DNA of 64,000 bases from Roridomyces roridus (Eukaryota; Basidiomycota; Agaricomycetes; Agaricales; Mycenaceae), in NCBI GenBank assembly GCA_029378245.1, contig JARKIF010000012.1, positions 496,001-560,000 on the forward strand, in the 5' to 3' direction. Made by a program: the position numbers and the translations under genes. Numbering within the stretch: the first letter of the stretch is position 1; each line of letters opens with the position of its first letter. Shown piece by piece: positions 1 through 12,949 of this stretch. A model generated the notes under the pieces. That model worked only from the letters and a program-made list of their open reading frames with translations. It searched no databases and had not been told where the DNA came from.

Positions 1-399
1 GATATTAAAGTCCCATCCCATCAAATCGAAAAGCATCGGAAAGCTATCCCTGTCTGAATAGATCGAAGAACGCTGCTCCAAAAGGGCTTCTGTGGCCTCA
101 ACTGTGCAAAGCACAACAAGGATTTGCCAGCGAGGTCGAGGTGAATAACGTCTGAATCTGCACTCCAGAGTCAACGCTGGAACTTCCGAATGACGATGCG
201 ACGTACCGTATTCCTTGCTCCATCTCGCATACGTTTCCCACTGGTATTTTGCTGGCACATCGAATAGGTTACCGACCAGCGGGAGTTTCTTGGGCCCTGG
301 AGGCAGAGGCAGACGCGAGCGTTTGCGCCGGATGTTGCGCGCGTGCCACAGCGCCGCAGCCAACAGAAGACCGCCGAATACGAATTCTGAGGTGGACAT
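1..399 (-). pseudogene. Cytochrome P450, 5' part only (window edge), frameshifted
   Basis: This is the N-terminal part of a microsomal P450; the rest lies left of the window. Exon 1 (399-207) encodes a hydrophobic anchor and the proline hinge LPLPPGPKKLPLVGNLFDVP, and ends in a GTACGT donor. Exon 2 starts at 157 (SDVIHLDLAGKS) and runs into the next exon without the intron that the other four copies have at that place, so an intron has been lost. The exon 2 segment is 108 nt here but 109 nt in the paralogues. The missing base lies near 119-122: after LAGKS the frame changes, and a second frame then reads LLEQRSSIYSD. That makes the copy a likely pseudogene, although a sequencing error could look the same. 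It points away from the plus-strand P450 at 2162. Confidence 0.72.
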
Positions 400-2161
400 G
401 GAGAAGTGAAAGAGGGGGCTTCAAGAGGCTTTAAGTCAAGACGTGGAACAGCGAGAATGCTGTTTCGACGAATGAGAGTCGCCCCTTTCGTAAATTTAGA
501 CGACGTCCGGTTGCTTTACAAGGAGATCCGATGTATAGATTCGAGGAGCCTCGTGCGAAGAATGAGAAAAATTGAAGAGGTTGCCCACGGTGCGACTTGG
601 CGACCTGTTCTTTGGGGGAACCCGCACCCGCTTGGGTATGCCCATCGCCAAACGCTGCTTGAAACAGATTTCTCGACTGCGCAGTACCGCGAGTTGTCTG
701 TGCGCGTCCCGGCGTTATGGCATCGAAATCGGGTCGCTTCCATCTTACAAATGCACATGGTTAGTATTGTATGGAGCCAGGATATTGCAGCTGAGCCACA
801 ACCTCGGACGGGGAGCGACGTCTCGGAGAGCCGCACGAGATTGAAGGGAAGACCCAGGTCGTACAGTAGCCGAGCTAATGCTAAAAACTTGGCAATCGGA
901 AGATACCGAGACGTGGCATACACATTACCATACCCGCATACGATGAACCCGACACTGAAGCCGACTTCCACATCCGTCCCTCTCTCTACTGGCGCCTTCC
1001 TCCTTTCCATTGACGACGACGACGACACCCTACATCTTCACTCCAGCGCTCGCCGACACGGCCCGCTCTTTGTCCCCGCCACGCCCGCCCCTCGCCCATG
1101 CTCAGCCCCGCCGTCGCTTCGCTACCCGCCACGCCCGACACCCACACTTCTCTCGAAGATTCGCGCCGATGAACGACCAGCTTTCACTGGACCACGCTCA
1201 TCGCCCTCGCCCATCGCCTCCTCATCCTACCCTGTCAGCTGTCACTCCCTCCTCACATACGCCGCCCACGAGGCTCACGCCACGCCGTGACGCCCATGCC
1301 CACCCCCACGCCGTCCTCACTCGCTTCGCTGCCCATTGCACGAGTTCGAACGCTACACGCCACTGCGCTGCCAGTATGCACTCGTGGAAGGATGGGAGGC
1401 GGGCACCGCGCAGCGGGCGAGGCAGGCAGGGCAGGGGTAGGCGTGAGCGTCGTGCATCTTTAGGCTGAGTTTCCGCCCTTCGTGGGAGAGAACCCGGGCA
1501 ATTCGACGTCTGTATATTTAATTCACGCTGTATACTATGTGCGACCCTGGCGAGCAATACGATGACCATCCTTTTTTCCTTGCGAGGGACTTGTCGACGA
1601 ATTTTGTTTCAGGAGCCGAATGATGTGACTCGGCGCCGGCCGTTGATGCTGTCTTATGTCATTGTTTGGCTGAAAGTTGGTTCATTTCCGGATCGGGAAA
1701 TCGTGATGCGTTCCAACACTTCCAATATTCGCTTCTGTGAAGAGCAAACCGGAAGCGATGTCACGGTCACTGGTCGTCAGACTCGTCACTGATTTCGTTT
1801 CGGATCAAAAGGCCCTTTCTCTCTTGCAACGATGCACTGACTCTGGAGTCGGCCTTATACATTCTTCCATCGGTCATTCCACGAACAATCAAGCAGTTTG
1901 AGACCGATGGTAGTCGACGGACGCCGTCCTGACTGACAACTATTCACTCGTGCCCCTGCAACTTCTCCCGCAGTTACGTTGGACCTGAAGTGCGCACTAC
2001 AAATGCTTCCACCTGTTTCCGAGGTACAAAAACGGTCCACAAACAAATCGCCTGACTTACTCCCAGTCCCCCGTGTCCCCACAGAGTTCTCTTATTTATT
2101 CAAGTTCCTGGGATCTCAGGCTGCAGCATCACCTCCTCCTTGTCAAGACCACTGGGCGCCC
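400..2161. other. Intergenic, no supported gene
   Basis: This stretch separates two divergent P450 genes and should hold both promoters. A C-rich tract at about 980-1470 opens long Pro/Ser/Arg/His-rich frames on both strands, but none has a recognisable domain, splice pattern or start context. I see no RNA gene or repeat here. Confidence 0.55.
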
Positions 2162-4322
2162 ATGTCTCCACCCCTTCTTTTACTTGCTTCCCTGATCATC
2201 CTTGTCGTGGCACTACGTTTGAGGCTTCGACGCTCCAGACTCCCTCTTCCCCCAGGCCCTCGGAAACTACCCGTTGTTGGCAATCTCTTTGACGTACCGG
2301 CGACGTACCCGTGGGAGACGTTCGCTAGATGGTGCAAAGAGTACGGTGAGTGGAATCGCTGGTACAGTTATAACTCTAATTCACTCTGGACTTAGATTCG
2401 GACATTATTCACTTGGACCTCGCTGGAAAATCAGTGATTGTCCTTGGTTCAGGTGAAGCGACGACGGACCTTCTGGAAAAGCGTTCCGCCATCTACTCAG
2501 ACAGGTGGGCGAGTTTATACCCTGACTTTCACTGAATGACTCCGATTTGAGGGATAACCTTCCGATGGTCAATGATTTGATGGGTTGGGGCTTCGTTATT
2601 GGTTTGCACAGTTACGCAGCTTTGATTTATCGGCTGACAAGTCATGGCCAGGGACGATGAAATACGGTGGGAGCCTTCTGCCGATCTGCTTCTATTCAAT
2701 TGAATCCTATCTCAGGCGATGAATGGTGAACGTTGAATTCCCACGTTTCATTAGCATGCTCTTACATCGCTTTCCAGGCGAATCCACCGTCGTCTTGCCA
2801 ATCAAGCGCTCAGTGTCAAGGCCTCCCGGAAATACGAGCCGCATGCACTACTCGCTACTCAGAAACTCCTCAGATCTATGCTCAACGACCCAGATGCGTT
2901 CTTGACACACTTGCGGCAGTGCGTATTTCCTCTAGTGTCGACTGTTTTTCAAACGATGACTGGACAGATTGGCTGGCGAGCTAACCATTTCTGTCGCCTA
3001 TGGGATTGATATTCTGCCGTCGAAAGATCCCTACGTGAAATTGGCACAAGATGCCGTACACACTTGGGCCGCCGCTCTCGTACCTGGGCTTTATCTTGTC
3101 GTAGGTCTTTGCGAAAGAAGCATTCTGCGTATTCAATCCAAGTCAGGACACTTTCCCCATTCTCAAATACGTGCCATCCTGGTTCCCGGGCGCTGGCTTC
3201 AAGAGGAAGGCTCAAGAATGGCGCAAATTGTCCTGGGACATGGCTGAACTGCCTTTCGCTGAGACCAAACGCCAAATGGTGCGCCCTCCTTATTCATTTT
3301 TGCGCGACGAAGCAATTGCATTAGGCATCTGGAATCGCCCCCTCGTCGTTCACCGCGGACGCCCTGAACGCCTCCAAAGACGCAACCCGCGTGTTCTACC
3401 AAGAGCACCACGTATGAGCTACAGCTGCAACTATGTATGTCGCGGGTGCAGACAGCACTGTCGGCGCTCTGAGCACCTTCGTCCTTGCTATGCTCGCCAA
3501 CCCCGACGCGCAGAAAAAAGCCCAAGCGGAGATCGATTCAGTTGTAGGCGGCGAGGCGTTGCCTACCTTTGAAGATCGGGATTCGCTGCCGTATGTGAGC
3601 GCCCTCGTGGAAGAGGTGCTGCGGTGGAACACTGTGGGGCCATTGGGTTCGTAGTTGGATTTTTCTTTTGCTGCTGTCTCTTACTCGTTTCGTAGCGGTA
3701 CCCCATCTTCTCACCGTCGAGGACGAATATAAGGGATACAGAATCCCTGCGGGGTCGGTTGTTATTGGGAATGCATGGTACGTTTTCCCGGCATATGTGT
3801 CTTGATATCCAACTGAAGCACAATCCTTCAAGGGGCCTTCTACACGACGAGACGGTGTACCCCGATCCCCACGCTTTCAAGCCCGAGCGTTTCCTTCTTC
3901 CAAACGGTCAACCTGATCCTTCAGTACGAAATCCAGAGGTCGCCTTTGGATTTGGACGGCGGTAGGATGTTTTCGTTGTCTATCTTTCTGCACTACTGAC
4001 TCTCTCTCTCTTTGAATTCAGCCAATGTCCCGGCCGCCACATGGCCACCTCAACCATCTGGATCACAGTCGCCTCCATGCTCGCCGCCTTTGATATCAAG
4101 AAAGCCGTGGATGTGGATGGTCGGGTTATTGAGCCGATGTACGAATATGCCTCGTCCATGGTCTGGTATGTACTATTTTTCAGAGCTGGTTGCAACTTGC
4201 CCGGGTTGATTTCGTCTGCTTTCAGTGAGCCACTTCCGTTCAAATGCGCTATCACCCCGCGTTCTGCGAAAGCAGCGGCTCTCGTCCAGTCTGGAGGCAC
4301 TGATAGCATGCGTCGCGCCTGA
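2162..4322 (+). pseudogene. Cytochrome P450 monooxygenase copy with in-frame stop
   Basis: Thirteen exons can be placed: 2162-2345, 2396-2504, 2552-2601, 2652-2666, 2716-2725, 2778-2918, 2968-3100, 3147-3278, 3325-3646, 3696-3777, 3833-3961, 4022-4165 and 4226-4322. They total 516 codons. The order is N-terminal membrane anchor, proline hinge LPLPPGPRKLPVVGN, I-helix AGADST, ExxR in EEVLRW, FKPERF and the haem loop FGFGRRQCPGRH. It belongs to the basidiomycete P450 group often auto-annotated as O-methylsterigmatocystin oxidoreductase-like; the substrate cannot be read from sequence. A TGA at 3415-3417 (codon 289) lies in frame just before the I-helix, where the paralogues have a sense codon, and no plausible intron removes it. 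Everything else is intact, so this looks like a recently inactivated gene, or an allele or base error. Confidence 0.8.
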
Positions 4323-4877
4323 ATCCCCCCCCAGACATCTCTGAATTACCCCTTCCTTATAGAATAGCTTAAATCCTTCCTATACATAATTGAATCCGAC
4401 GCGTTTTCGCTTTTGAAAGTTGAGACGAGCCGCGAAGGAACCAACCTCAAGGAATCCTTCTGTGCTCCCCGTTCGATTTACAATGAGAGCATATGGGCAT
4501 CGCTCCCATCACCACCGTTGAATTTTGCCCACGTGACGGCGAATATCAGCAAAGGAACGATTTGTTTGCATTTGTTTCTTGCCTCTTTGTCCGAACCGCC
4601 ATGATGTTGTCCTCAAACGGATGCCCGGCTCGTTATCGCGACGGGGAGCTTGCTTCTCTCACCCGGCACAGGATATAGAGCGTGTCTCAACTTTATTGCC
4701 TCTCCTTCTCGCGTGGTCTCGCTGTCCGACTCGGAGTGCTTTGCCTGCGAGCACGGTTTCTCTCAAGCGAGCGAACATACAACCTCGGACCTATGCTCTC
4801 TCTCACACCCAGATCTACGTGCTAAAAGCATCGCATGGGCCTCCTGACGGAACTTACGTGCTTGTCTCACGATTCCG

Positions 4878-4885
4878 TATAAATA
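4878..4885 (+). promoter_or_regulatory. TATA box of P450 gene 4929-7141
   Basis: TATAAATA lies about 50 bp before the chosen ATG. An in-frame ATG at 4899 would be only about 14 bp after the TATA box, so transcription probably starts beyond it. This supports the ATG at 4929, which also matches the paralogues' short N-termini. Confidence 0.6.
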
Positions 4886-4928
4886 CCCGTGGTGAGAATT
4901 GCCACAGACCCCACCCCTCCTCCGCTCC

Positions 4929-7141
4929 ATGTCCGTCTCACTCTTTCTACTTGCAGCCCTTTTGCTGCTTGTACTCTATGTCCGCAAGAGCTCCAAGCCT
5001 CCCCTGCCCCCTGGGCCTCGGAAACTCCCTCTGATTGGCAATTGGCTCGATGTGCCAGCGACATTCCAATGGAAAACCTACGCCAGGTGGAGCAAGAAAT
5101 ACAGTGAGTCGGATCTTGTCCCCTCCGCCAGGACCAACCTGGGCTCCAAGACTCGGACATTATCCATCTCAACCTCCTGGGAAAGTCGATTGTCGTACTG
5201 AATTCATTCGCCGCTACGGATGAGCTTTTGGAGAAGCGCTCCTCTATCTACTCGGACAGGTGCGGCGTTTAAATCTCCATGAATCTTGACTCTGACCGAC
5301 TTTGTAGAGAGGACTTTCCGATGGTCAATGGGTTAATGGGTTGGGACTTTAATGCTGGTATGTACTATGCGCGTTCCTTTTCTCAGATAAAGTCACTCAA
5401 CGACAAATTAGCATCGATGAGATATGGTACGCGTACAGACTTGTAAGAGACAGACTTGTTTTTTGAAAGGAATTAGGTGACGAATGGTAGGTCCACTGCT
5501 TTGTCAAACGTTCTTTGTTCATTTTTCAAACTTGCAGGCGTATTCATCGACGTTTATTCAACCAAGAGTTCAATGTCAGAGCATCTCGGAAATACGAGTC
5601 TCGCGAATTGCTTGGGACCCGTAAACTGCTCCAGCGTCTGATCAGCCATCCGGACATGTTCTTGACTCATTTCAGGCAGTACGTCTCTGTGTTCCACAAA
5701 CACCATATACGCTCATCAGTGCAGAATGATGAGCGAAGTGATACTGTCCTCAACCTACGGTATCGAGGCTCTGCCTTCTGACGACCCGTACGTGGAATTG
5801 GCGGACGAGGCGATGCGTGGTTTGGCTGCGGGTAACGTACCAGGAGTTTGGCTCGTTGTGAGTTTAGTCTTTCCACTCCTTGCCTATTGGGCGAATGATC
5901 GACCCAGGACATATTCCCGATCTTGAAATACTTACCATCATGGTTTCCTGGCGCAGGGTTCAAGCGAAAGGCTCTAGAATGGCGGGGATGGGCCCGGGGT
6001 ATGATGGATGTTCCCTTTGCGGAGACCAAACGTCAGATGGCACGTCATCGCTGTGAAACAACGAGCTTCTCGGAATTAAAGAATCCAGTAGGAACTCGGA
6101 ACTGCTCCTCCTTCGTACACCGTCGACTACCTCAGGGCTTTGGAAGATTCCAACCACGCCTTTTACGAAGAATACCATGTCAAGGCAACGTATGATGAAT
6201 TATCTCAACTGGCCCATCCTCTCATCCCCGCTTCTAGGAGTGGAATAATGTTCGCTGCAGGCACAGATACGATTGTGTCCTCTCTGGGCACTTTTGTGCT
6301 CGCTATGCTCGCGAATCCCGAGGCACAGAAGAAAGCTCAAGAAGAACTTGATTCAGTTCTCTCCATGCAAGCACTGCCTACTTTTGAAGACAGAGAATCG
6401 CTACCTTATGTCTCGGCACTCGTCAAGGAGGTGTTGCGGTGGGAGAACGTGACTCCATTCGGTGCGCAGCAATTTATGTTATTGGCGCCCTTTTCCGTTT
6501 ACAAAATACCCTAGCCGTATCCCATCGAGTCACGGTCGAGGACGAGTACCGTGGATATAGAGTGCCCGCGGGTTCCGTTGTGATCGGGAATACATGGTCA
6601 GTCAGTATTCGACCAAACTTCTCCGGCTGATACGCAGCACTCTAGGGCCCTTTTGCACGATGAAGTACGAGCTGAGAGCCTCAATCTATATGAATGAGTC
6701 AACTCAAAATTGAACAGAAAGTATACCCCGATCCACATTCCTTCAAGCCTGAACGGTGGCTGCTCAACGGTCGACTGAATCCAGCGGTGAGAGACCCGGA
6801 AGCTGCTTTTGGCTTTGGACGGCGGTATGTATTTATATCATTCCTCTCCATTCAATTCGACGCCGACGCAGACAATGCCCCGGAAAACACATGGCGACCT
6901 CTTCGATTTGGATTGTCGTCGCTTCTATGTTGGCGACGTTTGATATATCCAAGGCCGTGGATGCAGAAGGGCGGGTTGTTGAACCGACCTACGAGTATAT
7001 TCCAGGTCTAGTGACGTGAGCCATTCTCCCTCAGACTTTTGCATGTCTGATTTCATGGCCGTCAGTACACCCGTTCCCTTCCAGTGTGCTATAAAGCCGC
7101 GTGGGCCGCAGGCAGCAGCGCTTATCCAGGCTTCCCTGTAA
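4929..7141 (+). CDS. Cytochrome P450 monooxygenase, the intact copy
   Basis: Fifteen exons give 504 residues with no internal stop: 4929-5103, 5151-5259, 5308-5357, 5412-5426, 5477-5486, 5538-5678, 5725-5857, 5908-6039, 6092-6189, 6238-6461, 6515-6596, 6646-6664, 6718-6824, 6872-7015 and 7066-7141. The protein starts with a hydrophobic anchor (SLFLLAALLLLVLY), then the hinge PLPPGPRKLPLIGNWLDVP, I-helix AGTDTI, ExxR in KEVLRW, FKPERW and haem loop FGFGRRQCPGKH (Cys is the haem ligand). Such enzymes sit in the ER membrane and hydroxylate small lipophilic substrates with a P450 reductase. The intron after QM (6040-6091) needs a GC donor. Introns near 6190-6237 and 6665-6717 are absent from the sister copies. 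It is the only P450 here without a visible lesion. It ends 16 bp from the convergent PQ-loop gene. Confidence 0.87.
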
Positions 7142-7157
7142 CTCGTTCCCATTATGT

Positions 7158-8245
7158 CTATGTAGTTCCTGTAACAATATCATCCGGTTTTTCTGAGCCC
7201 TCCAATCGCAACTCGGAAGGACATCGGGAGGTCGCAGCTGTGACTGTCCTGGATTCGGAATACGGCAACGTAGCGGCCTCCACCACACTCGGTGTCGCGG
7301 CCAATTCTAGTTCTCGTTGCCGCCTTTTCGCTGCCCGTGGGTTGAGTATCAATGCAGCGAGGATGACGAGGCCGTCTAGTACCTAGCGCGCTCAATGAGT
7401 TGATTTGTGTGAACGAAGGAAGAAGAAGACGGACTATGACGAGCGAGTATGTAATGGCTGCGATGACGTCGAATTTATCTCTAAAGACGAGGGATAGATC
7501 GGAAAAGACGCCTAGAGAGAATCAATTGGATATACAGGTAATTTGCAGATACGGACCTCCAAGTAAATCCACCACCATGAACGATATCGAGATCCCAACA
7601 ACCTCTTTGAGCCGCCGGATTTCAAAATATTGCGGCAGTAGTGCGAGCGAGATGAGCACTGAGCTGAAGATGCCGAGGAATTGCACTCCGCGCTCGCCTG
7701 CCTCGGTATGCGAGTTATAGGGATGGCGTAGAGCAAAGACCATAGCAGTCTCGAAGCCTGCCATGACGGCTAGGATCCCAAGCGTCATTAGGACGACGGT
7801 CGTAGGTGAGCGTTTGAGACCGTAGTATTGGCACTGAGTCCCCGCGTCGGATCTCCACCGGCAATAAAAAATTGAATCCGACGCACCTGAGCCCAAGAGA
7901 GAATCGCGAGGACCCCGAAGCATTGAGGTTGCACGATGAGGGGGATGTTCAGGTCCAGGACGACCGAGTAGGCACCAAGGAAGGCGCCGGAGATGCCCCA
8001 CGTCAGGCTGTTGGAACGACGGGGTAAGATCCGAGAGATGTGCAAAATAAGGGGACCCACACGAGCCAAGGCGAGAGGCCCTCGGTTGATTTTTCTTTGT
8101 AGGATTTCCACAGTTGCGGTACCAGCTGCACGGTCCAGCAGATCGTACCTGCGAGAGGCCGCGTTCAGAGGAACATAGGACGGAGAGGGTTGGGATACAC
8201 ACCGATCGTGCCAAAGACGTTCTCTGCGACAGAGTTGACGGGCAT
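7158..8245 (-). CDS. PQ-loop repeat membrane protein
   Basis: Six exons (8245-8203, 8148-8061, 8007-7887, 7833-7557, 7511-7435, 7382-7158) join in frame to 276 residues. Two PQ-loop repeats are visible. The first, at about residues 15-40, contains TVQLVPQLWKSYKEKSTEGL. The second, near residue 155, contains SLALLPQYFEIRRLKEVVGI. About seven hydrophobic segments surround them, and the tail is short, charged and hydrophilic. The PQ-loop family includes vacuolar or lysosomal transporters of cystine or cationic amino acids and related proteins; the cargo cannot be assigned here. The start ATG gives MPVNSVAENVFGTIGTICW, the usual short lumenal N-terminus. The stop faces the P450 stop at 7141 across 16 bp, so the two 3' UTRs must overlap. 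Confidence 0.85.
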
Positions 8246-8866
8246 TCCTGGCAGTCGGAGACGGAGTCAGAGGAAGACGAGGGCTCTTCTTTTTAGCCGT
8301 CGCAAATTCGGCCGCATGATCAGTGATGGCGAAGAAAAAAAACTGTTCCTTCTTTGAGCTCACTCCACGAGTCATTGGCACTTATTACCAAGACATCGGC
8401 GGCGTACGGCGTCGGTATTCATGTTCAAGAGTATAATTGGATCGAAGGACCTTTGCTTTCAGTTCGGCTTTCTTCGGACATGGTTGTCGGACCGTTCTCT
8501 GAGTTCAACTTTCAAAGTTCAATTGGTGCAATTCAGAAGGGATGGCATCCATACCTACTTTCTAGCACTTACTTACTCCAACGTTGATTGGTGTACCTCT
8601 CGACGAGAGGCACGCCATCTTTAGTTGTAAATGTCCGAGCCCACCGGCGGTGCATGACAGAGACAACTGAAATACCTCTGGATCGTGTCCATCGCACGTC
8701 GTCGTCGAAGAAGTGGAAACCAGCCGAGTACCCGGTGTTTGCCTGGGACTTGTTCAGCTGGTTGAACAGAGTATGGATAAATAATTTAGACTAGTTAAAC
8801 CCCAATATTCTACAGCGTAGTTGTCCACATTAGTTAACGAGTGAATGAGTGAATAGCAGCAACAAC
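8246..8866. other. Intergenic, promoter of PQ-loop gene and 3' flank of laccase
   Basis: No supported coding sequence is seen. The short open frames here lack start context, splice structure and recognisable motifs. Confidence 0.5.
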
Positions 8867-11290
8867 TCAGAGCTGGCTCGATTTAAGCCCATTGTAAATC
8901 GGGCAAAGCTTGTCCCAGCTCTGCGGGATCTCCTTGGCCTCCTTTTGGATTGTACCGGTGTCCTCGGCGAATACGATGGCGAGACCACTGGATAGAACGT
9001 CATTCATGAAAAAAGCACGAATTCATTCATCACGCACATCTCCAAATGCCAGTCGATATGGCAGTGAAGGAACCAGGGGCCAGCATTATTCGTGACGAAG
9101 CGGAAGGTTACGTTGTCCGTAACGTCGGGGCCTGTTGAAACGACGTCGCGGATGACCTGAATGATGATTCGCATGAGTGACGATGAGTGCTGTATGGACC
9201 AAGGCACGTACGGGATCGACGTAGTTGTAGCTCGTGTTGCCTGCGCTGCGGACCACCCAGAAGTTGTGCTGAAAGATGGTTCAATTACTCGGATCAACAA
9301 GAAAATATCGCAGGTACTCACCCCGTGAAGATGGAACGGATGCGGCGCACCCGGCGCACCACCAGGAATGCTAATCTCAATAACCTTATTCGGGGGAAGG
9401 GTGTACACAGCACCCGCGGGCAGCAAGTCCGTGGCACTCTGCGCACCGCTCAAGATCTGCAGCAAGACCGGTGCCGTCGGGGGAACGAACGAGGCGTTGT
9501 TGATCTCGAACCGGAACGTATCAAAGTTGAGTGAAATGTCGAGATTGAGGTTGACGTCGGCGCCGCCGGGGAAGGGCTTGCCGGGGACACCGCCGCCCGG
9601 TGCACGGATAAGCGGGTGGAGGTCGGTCTCTTTGAGTAGGTTGCTCGAGGTGTCGGTCGTGGTAGGGTCGACGCAGGGAGCGCCGGCGTAACGAAGGATG
9701 GCCGAGTTGATTCCGCCGTCGAAACCTGGAATACCGGTGTTGGGGTTGGCACGGATCCAGTAGTTGCTGGCCTTTTGGTCTGCCTTGAGGACGAAGGAAT
9801 AGCGTTGACCGACTGCATAACTCATTAGTTTGATTTCCGAGGTCGACTTCACGAGCCACGCACCGAAAATTTGGAGTGAATCGACAGTGGTGGGCTGGTG
9901 GCTAACTCCGTCCACCTCGATGATGGTGATCTGGTGCCCGTCGATGCTGTTGATATTTCATGAGTTCTACAGACTTGTGTTGCAGACAACCATATCTCAC
10001 CTGAAGGTATAATTGGGGTCGCAAGCAATGTTGATAACTCGGAAGCGGTATCGTAAGCCCTTCTTGACCTCGATCACGCTGAGTGGGGATGCAGGCCTAT
10101 ACAATTGAGATCAATGGGGGTGACAGATAATAGATCGGCTAAAACACCAACCCGTCCTGATAGCGCCCAAGCCCGTTGATGAGCGTCGAGTTGGCGGCGG
10201 GGATCAGAGGAGCGCTGCGATGGGCAGGTACATAAGGAATTCGACAACATGGATGTCACGGTGAAACCGTACCTGGGCGCAGGGTAGTGATACCAGTCCC
10301 CAAGAGTGATAACCGTCGACGCTGGAGACATGTTGGGTTAGTTGCAGATCCGGGCATTGCGGGGATTTATTGTACCATCATCGATGTCGTACACTGGGAA
10401 GAGTTATTTTCAGGGTCAATTCAAGAGAAGATGAAGGGACTTACATGATTTTTGAGGGTCGAAAGGGTCGTAAACTGAGCAGTTGAAATGTCAGATGCGC
10501 CGAGGGAGATACGAATAATGTATACTGACTGACGAGAGGGCCGCGCAGGCCATCGCAGTATTGGGTCGCTGAAGATATGCAGTCAGAAAGACAATTCGCC
10601 GGGATACGATAGCAAACTCACAAAGATGACTGTGATACCCTATGGAAAAACTCGGTCAATGCTGGCGAAAATATGAGAGTATAGATATTCATACAGAACG
10701 TCCCAGCTTGATCTGGGGCCTGGAAGTCATACAAGAAAGAGTTGTTGGCAGCAATAGGGCACTCTGCGCAGGAGGGTCAGGAGATGGGCTGAACGGGTAA
10801 CTGTATCACGCACGCGTAACAAAGGATGGCCCATCCTCCCAACTCGAGTTGCGCTGGAACAGACCGTGCCAGTGGATACTGGTGGACCGCAACATGGTGT
10901 TGTCCGTGAGTTGGTCCTGAATGTGTGTTTTAGCTGCTTCTACCGATGAGGGCGGCGTTCGGTGCTCACCTGCACATTGAGGAGGAAATGTGCGCCCTAA
11001 AGCATTGTCAGAGAACGCAACAATGTAGACGACCGGGATGCAGACCTTGTTGGCGGAAATCAGAGGACCAGGGAACTGGCCGCCAGCCAAAACGGCCCTG
11101 GGGAAATTGTTAATCATAGCCCGGAACCAGAGAACATGGAAACTCACGAGCGTTTGTAGCCATCGGGGGCGATGACCTTGTTCACGATCGGCAGGTTAGC
11201 GACTGGCCCGAGAACGGTGGCGGCCAAGGAAGTGGTAGAGAGAAGGGCAAGGTAAACGACTCGGAACAGAGAAGCTGAAGAGAATGCCAT
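8867..11290 (-). CDS. Secreted laccase (multicopper oxidase)
   Basis: Seventeen exons join in frame to 525 residues, the usual laccase length: 11290-11148, 11097-11046, 10996-10970, 10916-10814, 10763-10695, 10639-10622, 10568-10530, 10474-10445, 10393-10376, 10321-10273, 10214-10152, 10096-10001, 9946-9864, 9812-9322, 9268-9212, 9156-9038 and 8987-8867. A signal peptide ([18 protein letters not shown]) is followed by the four copper motifs: HWHG, YHSHLSTQYCDG, HPFHLHGHNF and [13 protein letters not shown]. The residue ten after the type 1 Cys is Leu, as in laccases of intermediate to high redox potential. The enzyme oxidises phenols with O2 outside the cell and serves lignin breakdown, pigment or metabolite coupling. 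The intron at 9863-9813 leaves the frame open if it is not removed, so naive ORF calls include a false insert there. Confidence 0.93.
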
Positions 11291-11354
11291 CGGGGTAGGG
11301 AAGGAAAAGCTGGTCAACAGGACCAATGGGGGGAAAGGAGCGGGGGTTTGCTGC

Positions 11355-11362
11355 TTTATATA
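11355..11362 (-). promoter_or_regulatory. TATA box of laccase gene
   Basis: The minus strand reads TATATAAA about 65 bp upstream of the laccase ATG, at normal spacing for a fungal core promoter. Confidence 0.55.
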
Positions 11363-12940
11363 TTAGAAACAGCGCGCAGGTACGCGTATGAATATGAATC
11401 TCACTGTCAGAGACGGGTTTGGTGGAAGGAGGGTATGTGAAACAGCTCGGGTGGAAAACGTCACTACATATTGTCGCACACTGCCAAATGCGTAAACGCC
11501 CGGCGTATTTCGCCAATAAAAGAGCAAACGCCGCATTTACGCCAATCAGCGAGAGATCAAGGGTTGTCTATCTTTGATGAATTCGTCCATTTCCGCTGCT
11601 GGAGAGGCTATTTCATTAGAGAACACATGTCAGACGCATTAAGGCACAGTCTCTAGTGGATTTCTTGAGATCATCGCGCAGACCAAGGTACCGAGGACAA
11701 GAATCGAGTACGCCTCAGCTGCGGCGGGCGTCCAAGTTGCGTCCAAGTGCCCCCGCCATCATAGATCTCTTGAAGATCGCAGAACAGAGGTGACGGGTTG
11801 TTCGGGATCTATGTAGCTAGCAACCCATGAGAGTCGGATTTGTGGGGGAAGACAAGACAGGTTTGACAAGAGAATGTGGCACTGACGGCATCAGTGATGC
11901 GCAACGGCACAATCCATGCCAAGGACACTGGACAGGCTTTGGGAGCGTCTCTTGACGGTTCGAATTAAGATATTATCGACCAAGATTATTCTGCAAGCCA
12001 AGACTCTTTTGAGCGAAAAGGGTATCATAGGATCCAAGCACACAATTTAACGTCGATTTACCTTGCTGTATTGTTGCTGTAGCTGAACACATCATATGGA
12101 GTGCGCACAGCATGAAGGCATCGGATCTCTGAAATTGACCTCTTGTTCCCTCGGTGTTCCTGGGCGCACGCATCTCCATAAAGCCGTCGCCGATGGCAGT
12201 GGGCGGCAATAGAACGTCGCAAGTTGGAACTAGGCGGCGGCGGGCTCCCGCGTACAAGAGGGCTGACGAATTCGATGATAGTGCACGATCGGCGTTCAAA
12301 AAAAAAAAAGAAAAAAAAGGTGCAACACCACCTGTTCGGCGGCTCCGATGAGTCCGCAAGTGCAAGAAAGAGTCCAGGCGGTAAGAATCGAATCTGTTCG
12401 TTCGTTCGTCCCAGACACGGAACAGAACACGCGTGGCTTGAAGCTTCTGCCCTGGACTCTGACAGCCCGGTACCGCGCGTGTACACAGCTGGTGAGCTAT
12501 TTGGGACCGCAACAAACGCCACAGGAGGAACCAACTGAGGGCAACTTCGAAGATGTAAGCCGCTGATGCACTCACCGTTAGCTTCGGGTGATGTGGATGG
12601 CCGCATTTTCGTAGGTCGACGAAGCCAGAGATGGTCGCGATGCTTGTTGGTCTCTGTTCTTTGTTTCAGTAGTCGACATATGCCTGCCACCTTAGCCGGG
12701 ACGGAATGAAAGGAGCACTTACCTCTCGTGTCAACATGGAACGAATTCCGAAAAGCACATAGTCCAGGTCGGCGAAGAAATGACAGGTACATACTTACAC
12801 GAGCTTTCAAATTGCCGCCCGACGCCGCCACGGTGTCGAACAGTTGGCTTGCACCTAAGCACTCGAGTGAAAGAAAGCGCAAACGCAGAGTGTATGTACC
12901 TCCATTCCGAAACGACAGGACGGATCCCTGAGAAAGGGTA
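11363..12940. other. Intergenic, no supported gene
   Basis: The laccase upstream region continues into DNA in which I see no gene. A 300-codon minus-strand frame at 12058-12957 crosses an A/T homopolymer tract at 12299-12320 that it translates as poly-Phe. The frame shows no domain, so I treat it as chance. Confidence 0.45.
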
Positions 12941-12949
12941 TGTGAGTGC

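Noticed and set aside
406..1468. Long plus-strand frames, Ser/Pro/Arg-rich
   Set aside because: They lie in a C-rich tract, have no domain or splice logic, and compete with equally long antisense frames.
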